From Salipaludibacillus sp. LMS25 (GTDB taxonomy: Bacteria > Bacillota > Bacilli > Bacillales > Salisediminibacteriaceae), in the NCBI RefSeq assembly GCF_024362805.1, contig NZ_CP093299.1, positions 3,380,001 through 3,444,000 on the forward strand: a stretch of DNA of 64,000 nucleotides, read 5' to 3'. The number at the start of each line of letters is the position of its first letter. Within the stretch, counting starts at the first letter, position 1. The notes below the pieces were generated by a model. The model did no database searches and was not told the DNA's origin. It was given only the letters and a program-made list of their open reading frames with translations. Positions 8,576-16,517 of the stretch are shown one piece after another. A program made the translations under genes and the position numbers.

Positions 8576-8611
8576 CCCCACCTGAGGCGTGTAGCGTAGG
8601 TGGGGATTTTT
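8576..8611 (+). terminator. Rho-independent terminator of the AraC-family gene
   Basis: Stem CCCCACCT (8576-8583) with AGGTGGGG (8598-8605), followed by ATTTTTAAT. The arms resemble the inner hairpin of family A elements, but the surrounding sequence does not match, so I treat it as an ordinary terminator. Confidence 0.8.
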
Positions 8612-8945
8612 AATATGGCGGATTCGAGGCGCCATCTGATTTCTCGATGTTTCAGTTTGCTGAAACGAGTTTGCTTTAAAAGTATCATATTTTTATAAGG
8701 TGAAAAAGTGTTAGCTTGAACATAGAAGTATTTATTTAATGGGAAAACCTTTTTAGATAGAACTACAAGATGATTTTTTTAAAGTTAATGACTAGTCATT
8801 TTATATCTCTAATCCTTTGAAGGATGGTTATTACTGAGTTTCATATTTTTATAATAATAAAGAGTTATTTTATAAAAAAAAGAGTCTGTAAGCGCTTATA
8901 ATTTAGGTGAGTTACTAGTACAAATAAAAAGGGAGTTGAATCTTA
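8612..8945. other. Promoter region of the galacto-oligosaccharide operon
   Basis: About 330 bases with no gene and no A or B element. It contains the cre-like site at 8887-8900 and a ribosome binding site AAGGGAG just before the start at 8946. A short direct repeat of TCATATTTTTATAA occurs at about 8685 and 8840. Confidence 0.5.
8887..8900 (+). promoter_or_regulatory. Probable cre site (CcpA)
   Basis: TGTAAGCGCTTATA matches the catabolite-response consensus TGWNANCGNTNWCA with one mismatch (T for C near the end). It lies 46 bases upstream of the sugar-binding protein gene, a usual place for CcpA repression of a sugar operon. Confidence 0.6.
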
Positions 8946-10217
8946 ATGAAAAAAGCTATGTTCAGTTTAGGCATGTCAATTATTGTCGTTTCAACTTTGA
9001 CTGGTTGTGGTCCGGATGACGATGCAGAGACAGAAATATCAAATTCCGATAATACTGTCAATGATAATGAAACTGGCGAACCAGCAAAACCTGAATCATT
9101 AGAGATTTGGGCGAATGATGATGAGCATCAGTATGCGGCGGTTCAAGAGTTAGTTTCACAATTTGAAGATGAATACGGTATTGAAGTAGAGGTGACAGCT
9201 TATTTGATGGCAGATCAAGATGAAGCCTTTGCGTTAGATGCGCCAGGTGGCATAGGACCTGATGTGATTTTTCAACCACATGATAGACTTGGTGATTTGA
9301 CGTCACAAAACTTATTAGCCCCTCTTGAAGTGGATGAAGATGTTCTTGCTGAGTATACAGAGGAAGCTGTGACAGCTTTTACGTTGGATGGTGAAGTTTA
9401 TGGTGCTCCGCTCGTGATGGAGAACACAGCTCTTTACTATAATACGGACCTCGTAGATTCTGTGCCTGAAACGATGGACGAGTTGTATGAGTTGGCAGAC
9501 TCGCTAACGGATGCTAGTCATGACGAGTATGGCTTTTTGGTTCAAGCATTAAATTTTTACCAAGTCTACCCATGGATAGGCGGCTATGAAGGCTATGTCT
9601 TTTCACAAAATGAAGAAGGAAATTACAACATTGAGGATATTGGTTTAGATAATGAAGGTGCTGTTCAAGCTTATGAGGAAATTCAATCGTTATTTGAACG
9701 AGGAATTTTACCACGTAGTGTTGATGAAGACGTCATTAACGGGTTATTTACAGATGGAAAAGTAGCGATGGCCGTTTCTGGTCCATGGGCAATGGCCTCA
9801 TATTCAGAGGCGTTAGGTGACAGTCTAGGTGTTGCGCCACTTCCTGAGCTGTCTAACGGGAACACCCCAACCCCATTTGCAGGTGTCAAAGGGTGGCTCG
9901 TATCCAATTACTCAGAGAACACGTATTGGGCATCTCAATTAGCTTTATATTTGTCTACAGCTGACGCTCAGTCTTACTACTATGAAGAAACAGGAGAAAT
10001 TCCTGCTAGACCTGACGCTACTGTAGAAGACGAGTTTGCAGAAGCCTTTTTAGAGCAATCTCAATCAGCAGAGCCAATGCCGAATATTCCTGAAATGGGG
10101 CAAGTTTGGGATCCTATGGAAGATTCCTTACAATTTAACGCCGAGGGCCAAGACCCCACAGAGATTCTAGAAGAAGCTGTTGAAGAAATTCATGAGTATA
10201 TTGAGATGATGAATTAA
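8946..10217 (+). CDS. ganS: Sugar-binding lipoprotein of a galacto-oligosaccharide ABC transporter
   Basis: 423 residues, extracellular solute-binding protein of the maltose/cyclodextrin-binding type. The signal peptide ends in a lipobox LTGC with the lipidated Cys at residue 21, so the mature protein is anchored on the outer face of the membrane. The family core shows LEIWANDDEHQ at the N-terminus, GIGPDVIFQPHDRLG, and AVSGPWAMASY with PLPELSNG. The mature protein is strongly acidic, as is usual for exported proteins of salt- or alkali-adapted bacilli. It is followed by two permeases and a GH42 beta-galactosidase, the order of B. subtilis ganS-ganP-ganQ-ganA, so galacto-oligosaccharides are the likely ligands. 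Maltodextrin binding is the alternative. Confidence 0.85.
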   Translation: MKKAMFSLGMSIIVVSTLTGCGPDDDAETEISNSDNTVNDNETGEPAKPESLEIWANDDEHQYAAVQELVSQFEDEYGIEVEVTAYLMADQDEAFALDAPGGIGPDVIFQPHDRLGDLTSQNLLAPLEVDEDVLAEYTEEAVTAFTLDGEVYGAPLVMENTALYYNTDLVDSVPETMDELYELADSLTDASHDEYGFLVQALNFYQVYPWIGGYEGYVFSQNEEGNYNIEDIGLDNEGAVQAYEEIQSLFERGILPRSVDEDVINGLFTDGKVAMAVSGPWAMASYSEALGDSLGVAPLPELSNGNTPTPFAGVKGWLVSNYSENTYWASQLALYLSTADAQSYYYEETGEIPARPDATVEDEFAEAFLEQSQSAEPMPNIPEMGQVWDPMEDSLQFNAEGQDPTEILEEAVEEIHEYIEMMN

Positions 10218-10297
10218 CCAGCACCTCAGAATGCTATAAGGAAAGGGAAGTTCTACACTTTCCTTTCTGTTTAAATTATAGAAAGGAGGCTAGCAGG

Positions 10298-11623
10298 GTG
10301 GGAATAGATCCAGATACACAACAAACAGACAGTCGAACTAAGCTACACCGTTTCACTAATCATAAGCCGTTGCAAGCACTTCTATTGTCTATTGTTCCGG
10401 GGATGGGACAATTTTATAATCGTAAATTTTATAAAGGTAGTATATTCTTTATTCTTTTTTTCGCGTTTGTCATGGCGTTTGCAGATTTTATCGATATGGG
10501 CTTGTGGGGGATTGTTACACTCGGTACACAAGTAGGGAGAGACCATTCTCTCGTTTTAATTATTCAAGGACTTGTGACAATCTTTCTTTTAATAATGGCT
10601 CTATTATTCTATGTTATTAATTTACGAGACGCTTATAAAGATGCAGAAAAATTAAAGAATGGTTTTACGATTCCTTCTTTAAAAGAGTCCTTTCACAACA
10701 CCTATGAAAAAACATTTCCATATTTTCTCATAGGTCCAGGCTTTTTCTTAGTCGTATTTGCCATTATTTTACCGCTAGCTTTTATGCTATCTTTAGCATT
10801 TATGAATTATCGATTGAGGAACGCCCCACCAGCTGCTTTGTTGGATTGGGTAGGATTCGATAATTTTATTCAGTTGGCGACAGTTCCAATTTGGCAAAAT
10901 ACATTTGTAAGTGTTATTAGCTGGACGGTTATATGGACACTTGTGGCTACCACACTTCAAATCGTATTGGCTTTATTCCTTGCTGTCCTCGTGAATGATA
11001 AGCGTATTAAATTTAAGAAAACAATTAGAACGATGCTTATTTTACCTTGGGCTGTGCCGGGATTCGTATCTATCCTCATTTTTGCAGCTATGTTTAATGA
11101 TGGATTTGGTGCGATTAATAGACAGATTATGGAACCGCTATTTAATATGAGCATTCCGTGGTTAACAGATGTCTTCTGGACACGAGTCGCAATCATCTCG
11201 ATTCAAGTTTGGCTTGGGTTCCCGTTTGTGTTTGCTTTATTTACAGGTGTGCTACAAAGTGTCTCGAATGAATGGTATGAAGCAGCAGATGTGGATGGGG
11301 CTTCAAGGTGGCAAAAGTTCACTAAAATAACCTTTCCGCACGTCATGTTTGCCACAGCACCGTTGATGATTATGCAATACACGCATAACTTTAATAATTT
11401 CAATATTATTTATCTCTTTAATGAGGGCGGACCTGCTATTCGCGGACAAAATGCAGGTGGAACCGATATTCTTATCTCTTGGGTCTACAATCTTACTTTT
11501 TCCCAACAAAATTATAGTATGGCGGCTGCCATTTCTATGATTATCGGATTGATCATAGGGTTACTTGCTTTCTTACAATTTAGAAGAACCCGCTCTTATA
11601 AGGAAGAGGGTGAAGTATATTGA
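10298..11623 (+). CDS. ganP: ABC transporter permease, MalF/GanP type
   Basis: 441 residues starting at GTG after AAAGGAGG. The N-terminus has an extra hydrophobic module (LLSIVPGMGQFYNRKFYKG) typical of GanP/MalF-like permeases, then six or more membrane helices. The EAA loop that contacts the ATPase reads EWYEAADVDGASRWQKFTKITFP. It pairs with the next gene to form the membrane channel for the sugar imported by the binding protein. No ATPase gene is in the operon; in B. subtilis the shared ATPase MsmX serves this role, which is probably also the case here. Confidence 0.88.
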   Translation: MGIDPDTQQTDSRTKLHRFTNHKPLQALLLSIVPGMGQFYNRKFYKGSIFFILFFAFVMAFADFIDMGLWGIVTLGTQVGRDHSLVLIIQGLVTIFLLIMALLFYVINLRDAYKDAEKLKNGFTIPSLKESFHNTYEKTFPYFLIGPGFFLVVFAIILPLAFMLSLAFMNYRLRNAPPAALLDWVGFDNFIQLATVPIWQNTFVSVISWTVIWTLVATTLQIVLALFLAVLVNDKRIKFKKTIRTMLILPWAVPGFVSILIFAAMFNDGFGAINRQIMEPLFNMSIPWLTDVFWTRVAIISIQVWLGFPFVFALFTGVLQSVSNEWYEAADVDGASRWQKFTKITFPHVMFATAPLMIMQYTHNFNNFNIIYLFNEGGPAIRGQNAGGTDILISWVYNLTFSQQNYSMAAAISMIIGLIIGLLAFLQFRRTRSYKEEGEVY

Positions 11624-12465
11624 AGGCTAAAACAAAAAGTAAACTTGAAGTGGCAGCGATTTACGGGGTATTTGCAATTATGTTTGTCATCATTGCCTAT
11701 CCTCTTTTATGGGCTGTCGGTATGTCCCTTAACCCAGGAAGAAGCTTATTTTCAGCTACAATGATCCCGGAAAATTGGAGTTTAGAGCATTTTAAGTGGC
11801 TGTTTTTTGATGATCCACGGGGACGTTATGTCACATGGTATAAAAATAGTTTAATCGTGGCCACCGCTACCTCCTTTTTCTCAGTAGTCATATCTACATT
11901 GACTGCATATGCCTTTTCAAGGTTTAAATTTGTCGGCAGGAAAAACGGGTTATTTATCTTATTAGTGCTACAAATGTTCCCCATATTAATGGCGATGGTG
12001 GCAATCTATCTTTTATTAAATATGGTAGGGCTTATCGATAATCTCGTTGGGTTAATTATCATCTATGTTGGGGCTAGTGTGCCAATGATGACGTTCCTCG
12101 TAAAAGGTTACTTTGACACAGTACCGAAAGAGTTAGATGAAGCGGCAAGGATTGACGGCGCTGGTCCGTTACGAGTTTTTTATTCGATTATGATTCCTCT
12201 TGCTAAGCCCATTATTTCAGTGGTTGCCTTGTTCCAATTTATGACGCCATTTATGGATTTCTTATTACCGAGAATTGTGCTGAGAAGCGAAGAGAATTTT
12301 ACGTTAGCTTTAGGGCTGTTTAATTTTGTGAGTAATGAATTTGATAACAATTTTACGCGTTTTGCAGCGGGAGCGATTCTCGTGGCTATTCCCATTGCCG
12401 CTGTATTTTTATATTTACAACGGTATCTTATTTCCGGTCTAACAGCTGGTGGTACGAAAGGTTAA
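11620..12465 (+). CDS. ganQ: ABC transporter permease, MalG/GanQ type
   Basis: 281 residues, six predicted membrane helices, EAA loop ELDEAARIDGAGPLRVFYSIMIP. The start is a TTG overlapping the stop of the preceding permease gene (TTGA), so translation is coupled; the GGAAGAGGG upstream supports this choice. It completes the importer with ganP and ganS. Confidence 0.9.
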   Translation: MKAKTKSKLEVAAIYGVFAIMFVIIAYPLLWAVGMSLNPGRSLFSATMIPENWSLEHFKWLFFDDPRGRYVTWYKNSLIVATATSFFSVVISTLTAYAFSRFKFVGRKNGLFILLVLQMFPILMAMVAIYLLLNMVGLIDNLVGLIIIYVGASVPMMTFLVKGYFDTVPKELDEAARIDGAGPLRVFYSIMIPLAKPIISVVALFQFMTPFMDFLLPRIVLRSEENFTLALGLFNFVSNEFDNNFTRFAAGAILVAIPIAAVFLYLQRYLISGLTAGGTKG

Positions 12466-12517
12466 GAGCTTGTGATATCTCATTTTATTAATGAATGTAA
12501 AGGTGATGTGATTTTAT

Positions 12518-14581
12518 ATGAAAAAATTCCCTCTCATCAGTGATAAAATCCAAGGATTGTTACACGGTGCTGATTATAATCCTGAACAATGGCTTGATTA
12601 TCCTGGTGTATTTGAAGAAGATATACGTCTTATGAAAAAAGCCTCCTGCAATGTCATGTCTGTAGGAATATTCTCATGGGTATCTCTAGAGCCAGAAGAG
12701 GGGATGTTCACGTTCGAATGGCTTGATAATGTGTTAGATACACTCTATAAAAATGATATTTATGTCTTTTTAGCTACGCCAAGTGGGGCAAGGCCTGCTT
12801 GGATGTCTGAGAAATACCCGGAAGTACTGCGCACTTCGAAAAACCGGATCAAAAATTTACATGGTGAACGACATAATCATTGCTTTACGTCCCCGATTTA
12901 TAGAGAGAAAGTAACGATCATGAATGGGAAGCTTTCAGAACGTTATGCTGATCATCCTGCGGTTATCGGTTGGCATATTTCAAATGAGTATGGTGGTGAC
13001 TGTCATTGTGACTATTGTCAGGAAGCTTTTAGAACGTGGCTTAAAAATAAATATGGGACGCTTGACAAATTGAACCATGCTTGGTGGACGACATTTTGGA
13101 GTCATACACTAACCTCGTGGTCGCAAATTGAGTCACCGGCCCCTCATGGTGAGAGCTCCGTTCACGGGCTTAATCTCGACTGGAATCGATTTGTCACAGA
13201 TCAAACAATCGATTTCTTTAAGAACGAAGTTGAGGGAGTTCGTAAAAAGGCCAATCAATTGCCTGTAACAACGAATTTTATGGAAGCGTTTGAAGGGTTG
13301 GATTATTGGAAGTTTGCTAAGCATGTGGACGTCGTATCCTGGGATTCGTACCCAACGTGGCACGATGGAGAACCTCCTTCAAATCTAGCCTCATGGGTAT
13401 CATTTAATCATGATTTAATGCGGTCGTTAAAAGACGGACAACCTTTTATGCTTATGGAAAGTACCCCTAGCTTAACGAACTGGCAAAACATAAGTAAATT
13501 GAAGAAACCGGGCATGCACCTCCTTTCTTCTCTACAAGCTGTGGCTCATGGGGCAGATACAGTACAATATTTTCAATGGCGAAAAAGTAGAGGTTCCAGT
13601 GAAAAATTTCATGGTGCCGTCATTGATCATAAAGGTGGAGAGGATACGCGCGTTTTTCGAGATGTGAGTGAACTGGGCGGTGTTTTGGAGCAATTGCATG
13701 ACGTGGCAGGTACGACTGTTCATTCAGAGGTTGCCATCGTATTTGATTGGGAAAACCGTTGGGCTGTGAAAGATTCTCAAGGTCCACGTAACATCGGTGT
13801 TCACTATGAAAGAACGGTTCGACAACACTACCAAGCATTTTGGGAACAAGGGATTTCAGTAGATATAATTGACTCTCAACGTGATTTTTCAAAGTATAAG
13901 CTTGTCATTGCCCCCATGCTTTATATGATGAAAACAGGTGTGAGTAATAAGATTGAGGCTTACGTAGCTAATGGCGGGCATTTTGTAACCACGTATTGGT
14001 CAGGCATTGTCGATGAACATGATCTTGCCCATTTAGGTGGTTTCCCTGAACCATTGCGGAAGACGTTAGGTATTTATTCAGAAGAAATGGATGCTTTATA
14101 TGATCATGAAACGAACGTCATGGTGGCGACTGATGATAACCCCCTTAATATGACTGGGAAGTACAATGTCTATGAGTTATGTGACATTATCCGTTTGGAA
14201 GGAGCAAAAACTATTGCGACGTATGAACATGATTTTTATGCTGGAAAACCAGCTGTTACAAGTCATGCATACGGTGAAGGTGGAGCGTACTATGTAGCCG
14301 CACATGGCAGTCAACATTTTTACGACGTGTTTTATAAGCAAATTAGTGTCAAAGCAGGGTTGAAACGTCACTTAAATAGCCAATTACCTACAGGTGTTAC
14401 GGTACAAAAGCGGACTGATGGTGAAACAGATTATCTCTTTCTCATGAACTTTACAGATGAGATGCAAACGGTACAAGTAAGTGATCTATATACTGACATG
14501 ATAGAGAACAAGGAAAGTGACGCGGAGGTTCACTTGAAACCATACGGTATTGCTGTATTGAAAGGAACATCAACCACTTAA
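12518..14581 (+). CDS. ganA: GH42 beta-galactosidase
   Basis: 687 residues, the usual length of GH42 enzymes, with no signal peptide, so it acts in the cytoplasm on imported beta-galactosides. The acid/base is Glu157 in HISNEYGG and the nucleophile Glu314 in FMLMESTPS. The zinc site of the family is complete: Cys122, Cys162, Cys164 and Cys167. The trimerisation domain follows (about 395-610, with IAPMLYMMKTG) and a small C-terminal beta domain. It is last in the operon and hydrolyses galacto-oligosaccharides brought in by GanSPQ. No extracellular endo-galactanase (ganB) follows. Confidence 0.93.
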   Translation: MKKFPLISDKIQGLLHGADYNPEQWLDYPGVFEEDIRLMKKASCNVMSVGIFSWVSLEPEEGMFTFEWLDNVLDTLYKNDIYVFLATPSGARPAWMSEKYPEVLRTSKNRIKNLHGERHNHCFTSPIYREKVTIMNGKLSERYADHPAVIGWHISNEYGGDCHCDYCQEAFRTWLKNKYGTLDKLNHAWWTTFWSHTLTSWSQIESPAPHGESSVHGLNLDWNRFVTDQTIDFFKNEVEGVRKKANQLPVTTNFMEAFEGLDYWKFAKHVDVVSWDSYPTWHDGEPPSNLASWVSFNHDLMRSLKDGQPFMLMESTPSLTNWQNISKLKKPGMHLLSSLQAVAHGADTVQYFQWRKSRGSSEKFHGAVIDHKGGEDTRVFRDVSELGGVLEQLHDVAGTTVHSEVAIVFDWENRWAVKDSQGPRNIGVHYERTVRQHYQAFWEQGISVDIIDSQRDFSKYKLVIAPMLYMMKTGVSNKIEAYVANGGHFVTTYWSGIVDEHDLAHLGGFPEPLRKTLGIYSEEMDALYDHETNVMVATDDNPLNMTGKYNVYELCDIIRLEGAKTIATYEHDFYAGKPAVTSHAYGEGGAYYVAAHGSQHFYDVFYKQISVKAGLKRHLNSQLPTGVTVQKRTDGETDYLFLMNFTDEMQTVQVSDLYTDMIENKESDAEVHLKPYGIAVLKGTSTT

Positions 14582-14584
14582 TTC

Positions 14585-14692
14585 TTTATCACAGATAACC
14601 GTCCGTAAAACTCCCGTCTCAAAATAGAAAGCAGAGATAAATCTATAAAGACGGGAGATAACGGGCGCTAATGTCCTGATTGAAGGGAGATA
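14585..14692 (+). repeat. Dispersed element family B, copy B4
   Basis: Starts TTTATCACAGATAACCGTCC three bases after the ganA stop. Clear nested stem: CTCCCGTCT with AGACGGGAG, outer CCGTCCGT with ACGGGCG. Ends TGATTGAAGGGAGATATAAC; the terminal TTTAT is degenerate. It replaces any obvious terminator of the gan operon. Confidence 0.8.
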
Positions 14693-15123
14693 TAACAAAT
14701 CGACGGCATGGTTTGACGGCAATGCTTTACCATCATTGAAAATTTTTAAAATGGAGTTTCCTCACCGGTATCCCTTATGAAGAAACCTCGTCTTCTTTTT
14801 ACAAGAATGGTGAAATTGTAATACGTAGTTAGTTATGCGTACGACATTTTCCAACCTTCATATTAGTTCCTTCTCATACTTAACTACCTTCCCGTATAGT
14901 AACCACTCTCTCTTATACTACTATTTTCATAGAAAATTGTGGAGAACACGAGCCACTTTAACCAACATACTTAAACTAATTTGTATTAGCCTCACGTCAC
15001 AAATGTGACAAAATTGTGAACGGCGGTATATTGGTGGCGCTTTACTGTAAAATTGTGTATAATTTCAATGGATAAGTTTTTACTATACTAAAAGTAGTAA
15101 TGTTAATTAAATGGGGTGAGGAA
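14693..15123. other. Gene-free stretch upstream of the FixH-like lipoprotein gene
   Basis: No coding frame. Near 15000-15025 the sequence CACAAATGTGACAAAATTGTGAACGG contains two TTGTGA/TGTGAC-like half sites reminiscent of redox regulator boxes (ResD or Fnr type), but the match is too loose to assign. GGGGTGAGG precedes the next gene. Confidence 0.35.
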
Positions 15124-15927
15124 ATGAAACGAGTAATGACTAGTTTAGTAGTTATTGGATTAGCAGGTTTATTAACAGCTTGTGGGCAAGGTGAGGCAGA
15201 TAATAGTAGTGGGGCAGTTGATGTGAATGATGTGAACTTAGAACCATTGGAAGCTGAAATTAATATTCCTGACACGGCTGAAGCAGGGGAAGAAGTGGTT
15301 TTACAGGCTCTTGTTTTACAAGGGGATGAACAGGTAGATGATGCTTCTGAAGTTATTTTTGAGGTTTGGCTGGACGGGGAAAAAGCTGAGAGTGAGATGA
15401 TTGAAGCAGATCTTCCGGGAGAAGAGGGAATATATGAAGTAACGTATGAATTCTCTCAAAATGGGGTCTATATGGTCCAACCCCACGTAACTGCAAGGGG
15501 TTCACATGTCATGCCAGTTGAAGACATAACAGTTGGTCATAAGACAGAAGAGAATGCAGAAGAAAACCATTCAGCAGAAAATAATGATCATCCTCATGAG
15601 CATGAAGGAGATAGTCATGAGCATGGCCATTTAAATGAGAACATGACACTTGATTGGCAAACAGGAGAAGAAGCCCAAGTGGGAGGTGTAGTGACACTAA
15701 CTGCTTATGTGGAGTGGGAAGAAGCGGCCTGGTCAGATGGCGACGTGCAATATGAAATTTGGAAACATGGCGACGAACACCATGAATGGATATCCGCAGA
15801 GGAAGTGGAAACGGGCTTGTATGAAGCTGATTATGTTTTCGAAGATGAAGGGGACTACCATGTGATGGTTCACCTTGAAAATGATAGTGTTCATGAGCAT
15901 GTCCAGTTTTTAATTCAAGTAGACTGA
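15124..15927 (+). CDS. Lipoprotein with two FixH/YtkA-like domains
   Basis: 267 residues. Signal peptide with lipobox LTAC, lipidated Cys at about residue 20. Two copies of a YtkA/FixH-like beta-sandwich domain (about 40-140 and 175-265), each with an immunoglobulin-like pattern of the form VxFEVWLDGEK...GxYEVxYxFxxxGxYxVxxHV; the second reads VQYEIWKHGDEHHEW...YEADYVFEDEGDYHVMVHLE. A His-rich acidic linker (HPHEHEGDSHEHGH) joins them and could bind metal such as copper or zinc. FixH/YtkA-like proteins have been linked to cytochrome oxidase assembly and copper handling, but that role is inferred. An in-frame ATG further upstream lacks a ribosome binding site. Confidence 0.8.
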   Translation: MKRVMTSLVVIGLAGLLTACGQGEADNSSGAVDVNDVNLEPLEAEINIPDTAEAGEEVVLQALVLQGDEQVDDASEVIFEVWLDGEKAESEMIEADLPGEEGIYEVTYEFSQNGVYMVQPHVTARGSHVMPVEDITVGHKTEENAEENHSAENNDHPHEHEGDSHEHGHLNENMTLDWQTGEEAQVGGVVTLTAYVEWEEAAWSDGDVQYEIWKHGDEHHEWISAEEVETGLYEADYVFEDEGDYHVMVHLENDSVHEHVQFLIQVD

Positions 15928-15993
15928 TCGTTTGTTGCAATTAACACTATCATTATTAAAAATGGTGATATCATAGAAGGATTATCTTATAAT

Positions 15994-16048
15994 TTTATCC
16001 CACTCTTAAGGGGCAGGAAAACTCCTACTGATTGAAGCTTAGCTTTAT
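15994..16048 (+). repeat. Dispersed element family A, copy A3 (minimal, 55 bp)
   Basis: TTTATCCCACTCTTAAGGGG is joined directly to GGAAAACTCCTACTGATTG and the right end GAAGCTTAGCTTTAT. The whole inner hairpin and linker are gone. It lies between the lipoprotein gene and its terminator. Confidence 0.85.
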
Positions 16049-16056
16049 TAACATAC

Positions 16057-16110
16057 AAGAGGCCGTTCATCAGGTTGCGATCTAGCAATCTTATGAACGG
16101 CCTCTTTTTT
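16057..16110 (+). terminator. Rho-independent terminator of the FixH-like gene
   Basis: 14-bp perfect stem AAGAGGCCGTTCAT (16057-16070) with its complement at 16093-16106, followed by TTTTTTG. Confidence 0.85.
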
Positions 16111-16135
16111 GTCGCCATTTCGTTTACAATATTTT

Positions 16136-16295
16136 TAAATCACAGATAACCGTCCGTAAAACTCCCGTTTCAAAATAGAGAGCAGAGATGACTCTATAAA
16201 GATGGGAGATAACGGACGCTAATGTCCTGATTTATTCGCCTACCAATCAATGGGAGAGAGCCAATACCCCACTGATTAAAGGAGGTTCGTTTTAT
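16136..16295 (+). repeat. Dispersed element family B, copy B5 (long form, 160 bp)
   Basis: Left end AAATCACAGATAACCGTCC (TTTAT replaced by TAAAT), inner arms CTCCCGTTT/AGATGGGAG, outer CCGTCCGT/ACGGACG, then the CCAATCAATGGGAG...CCCCACTGATT hairpin, and right end GGTTCGTTTTAT. It carries both hairpins of the family. Confidence 0.8.
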
Positions 16296-16448
16296 CCCAT
16301 CGTTTAGCTGAAGGGGATCCCTTGGGAAAGCGTTCGTCTGTAGGGGATGGGTTTGTATGAGTCATTTTCATAGGTGTATTTTGTATGATGACTTGGTTCA
16401 AATAAGTAAGTGCCTTCAATCTGCTCAATATTAATCTGTAAAGGCATC

Positions 16449-16477
16449 TTTACTATCTTGTATATACAAGTTATAAT
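16449..16477 (+). promoter_or_regulatory. treA promoter with TreR operator in the spacer
   Basis: A perfect palindrome CTTGTATATACAAG at 16457-16470 matches the known TreR operator core TTGTATATACAA. It lies in the spacer between a -35-like TTTACT (16449-16454) and a -10 TATAAT (16472-16477), spacing 17, so bound TreR would block polymerase. It is 47 bases upstream of the treA start. Confidence 0.85.
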
Positions 16478-16517
16478 TGTGTTAACGATATTTATAACTT
16501 TAATCGGAGGTTTTTCA

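Noticed and set aside
8576..8611. Family A copy after the AraC gene
   Set aside because: Only the CCCCACCT/AGGTGGGG arms agree; neither element end is present, so it is an ordinary terminator.
14995..15025. ResD/Fnr-type box upstream of the FixH-like gene
   Set aside because: Half-sites are suggestive but spacing and sequence do not fit a known consensus.
15509..15940. 143-codon ORF on the minus strand, His-rich
   Set aside because: It is the complement of the His- and Glu-rich part of the FixH-like lipoprotein gene.
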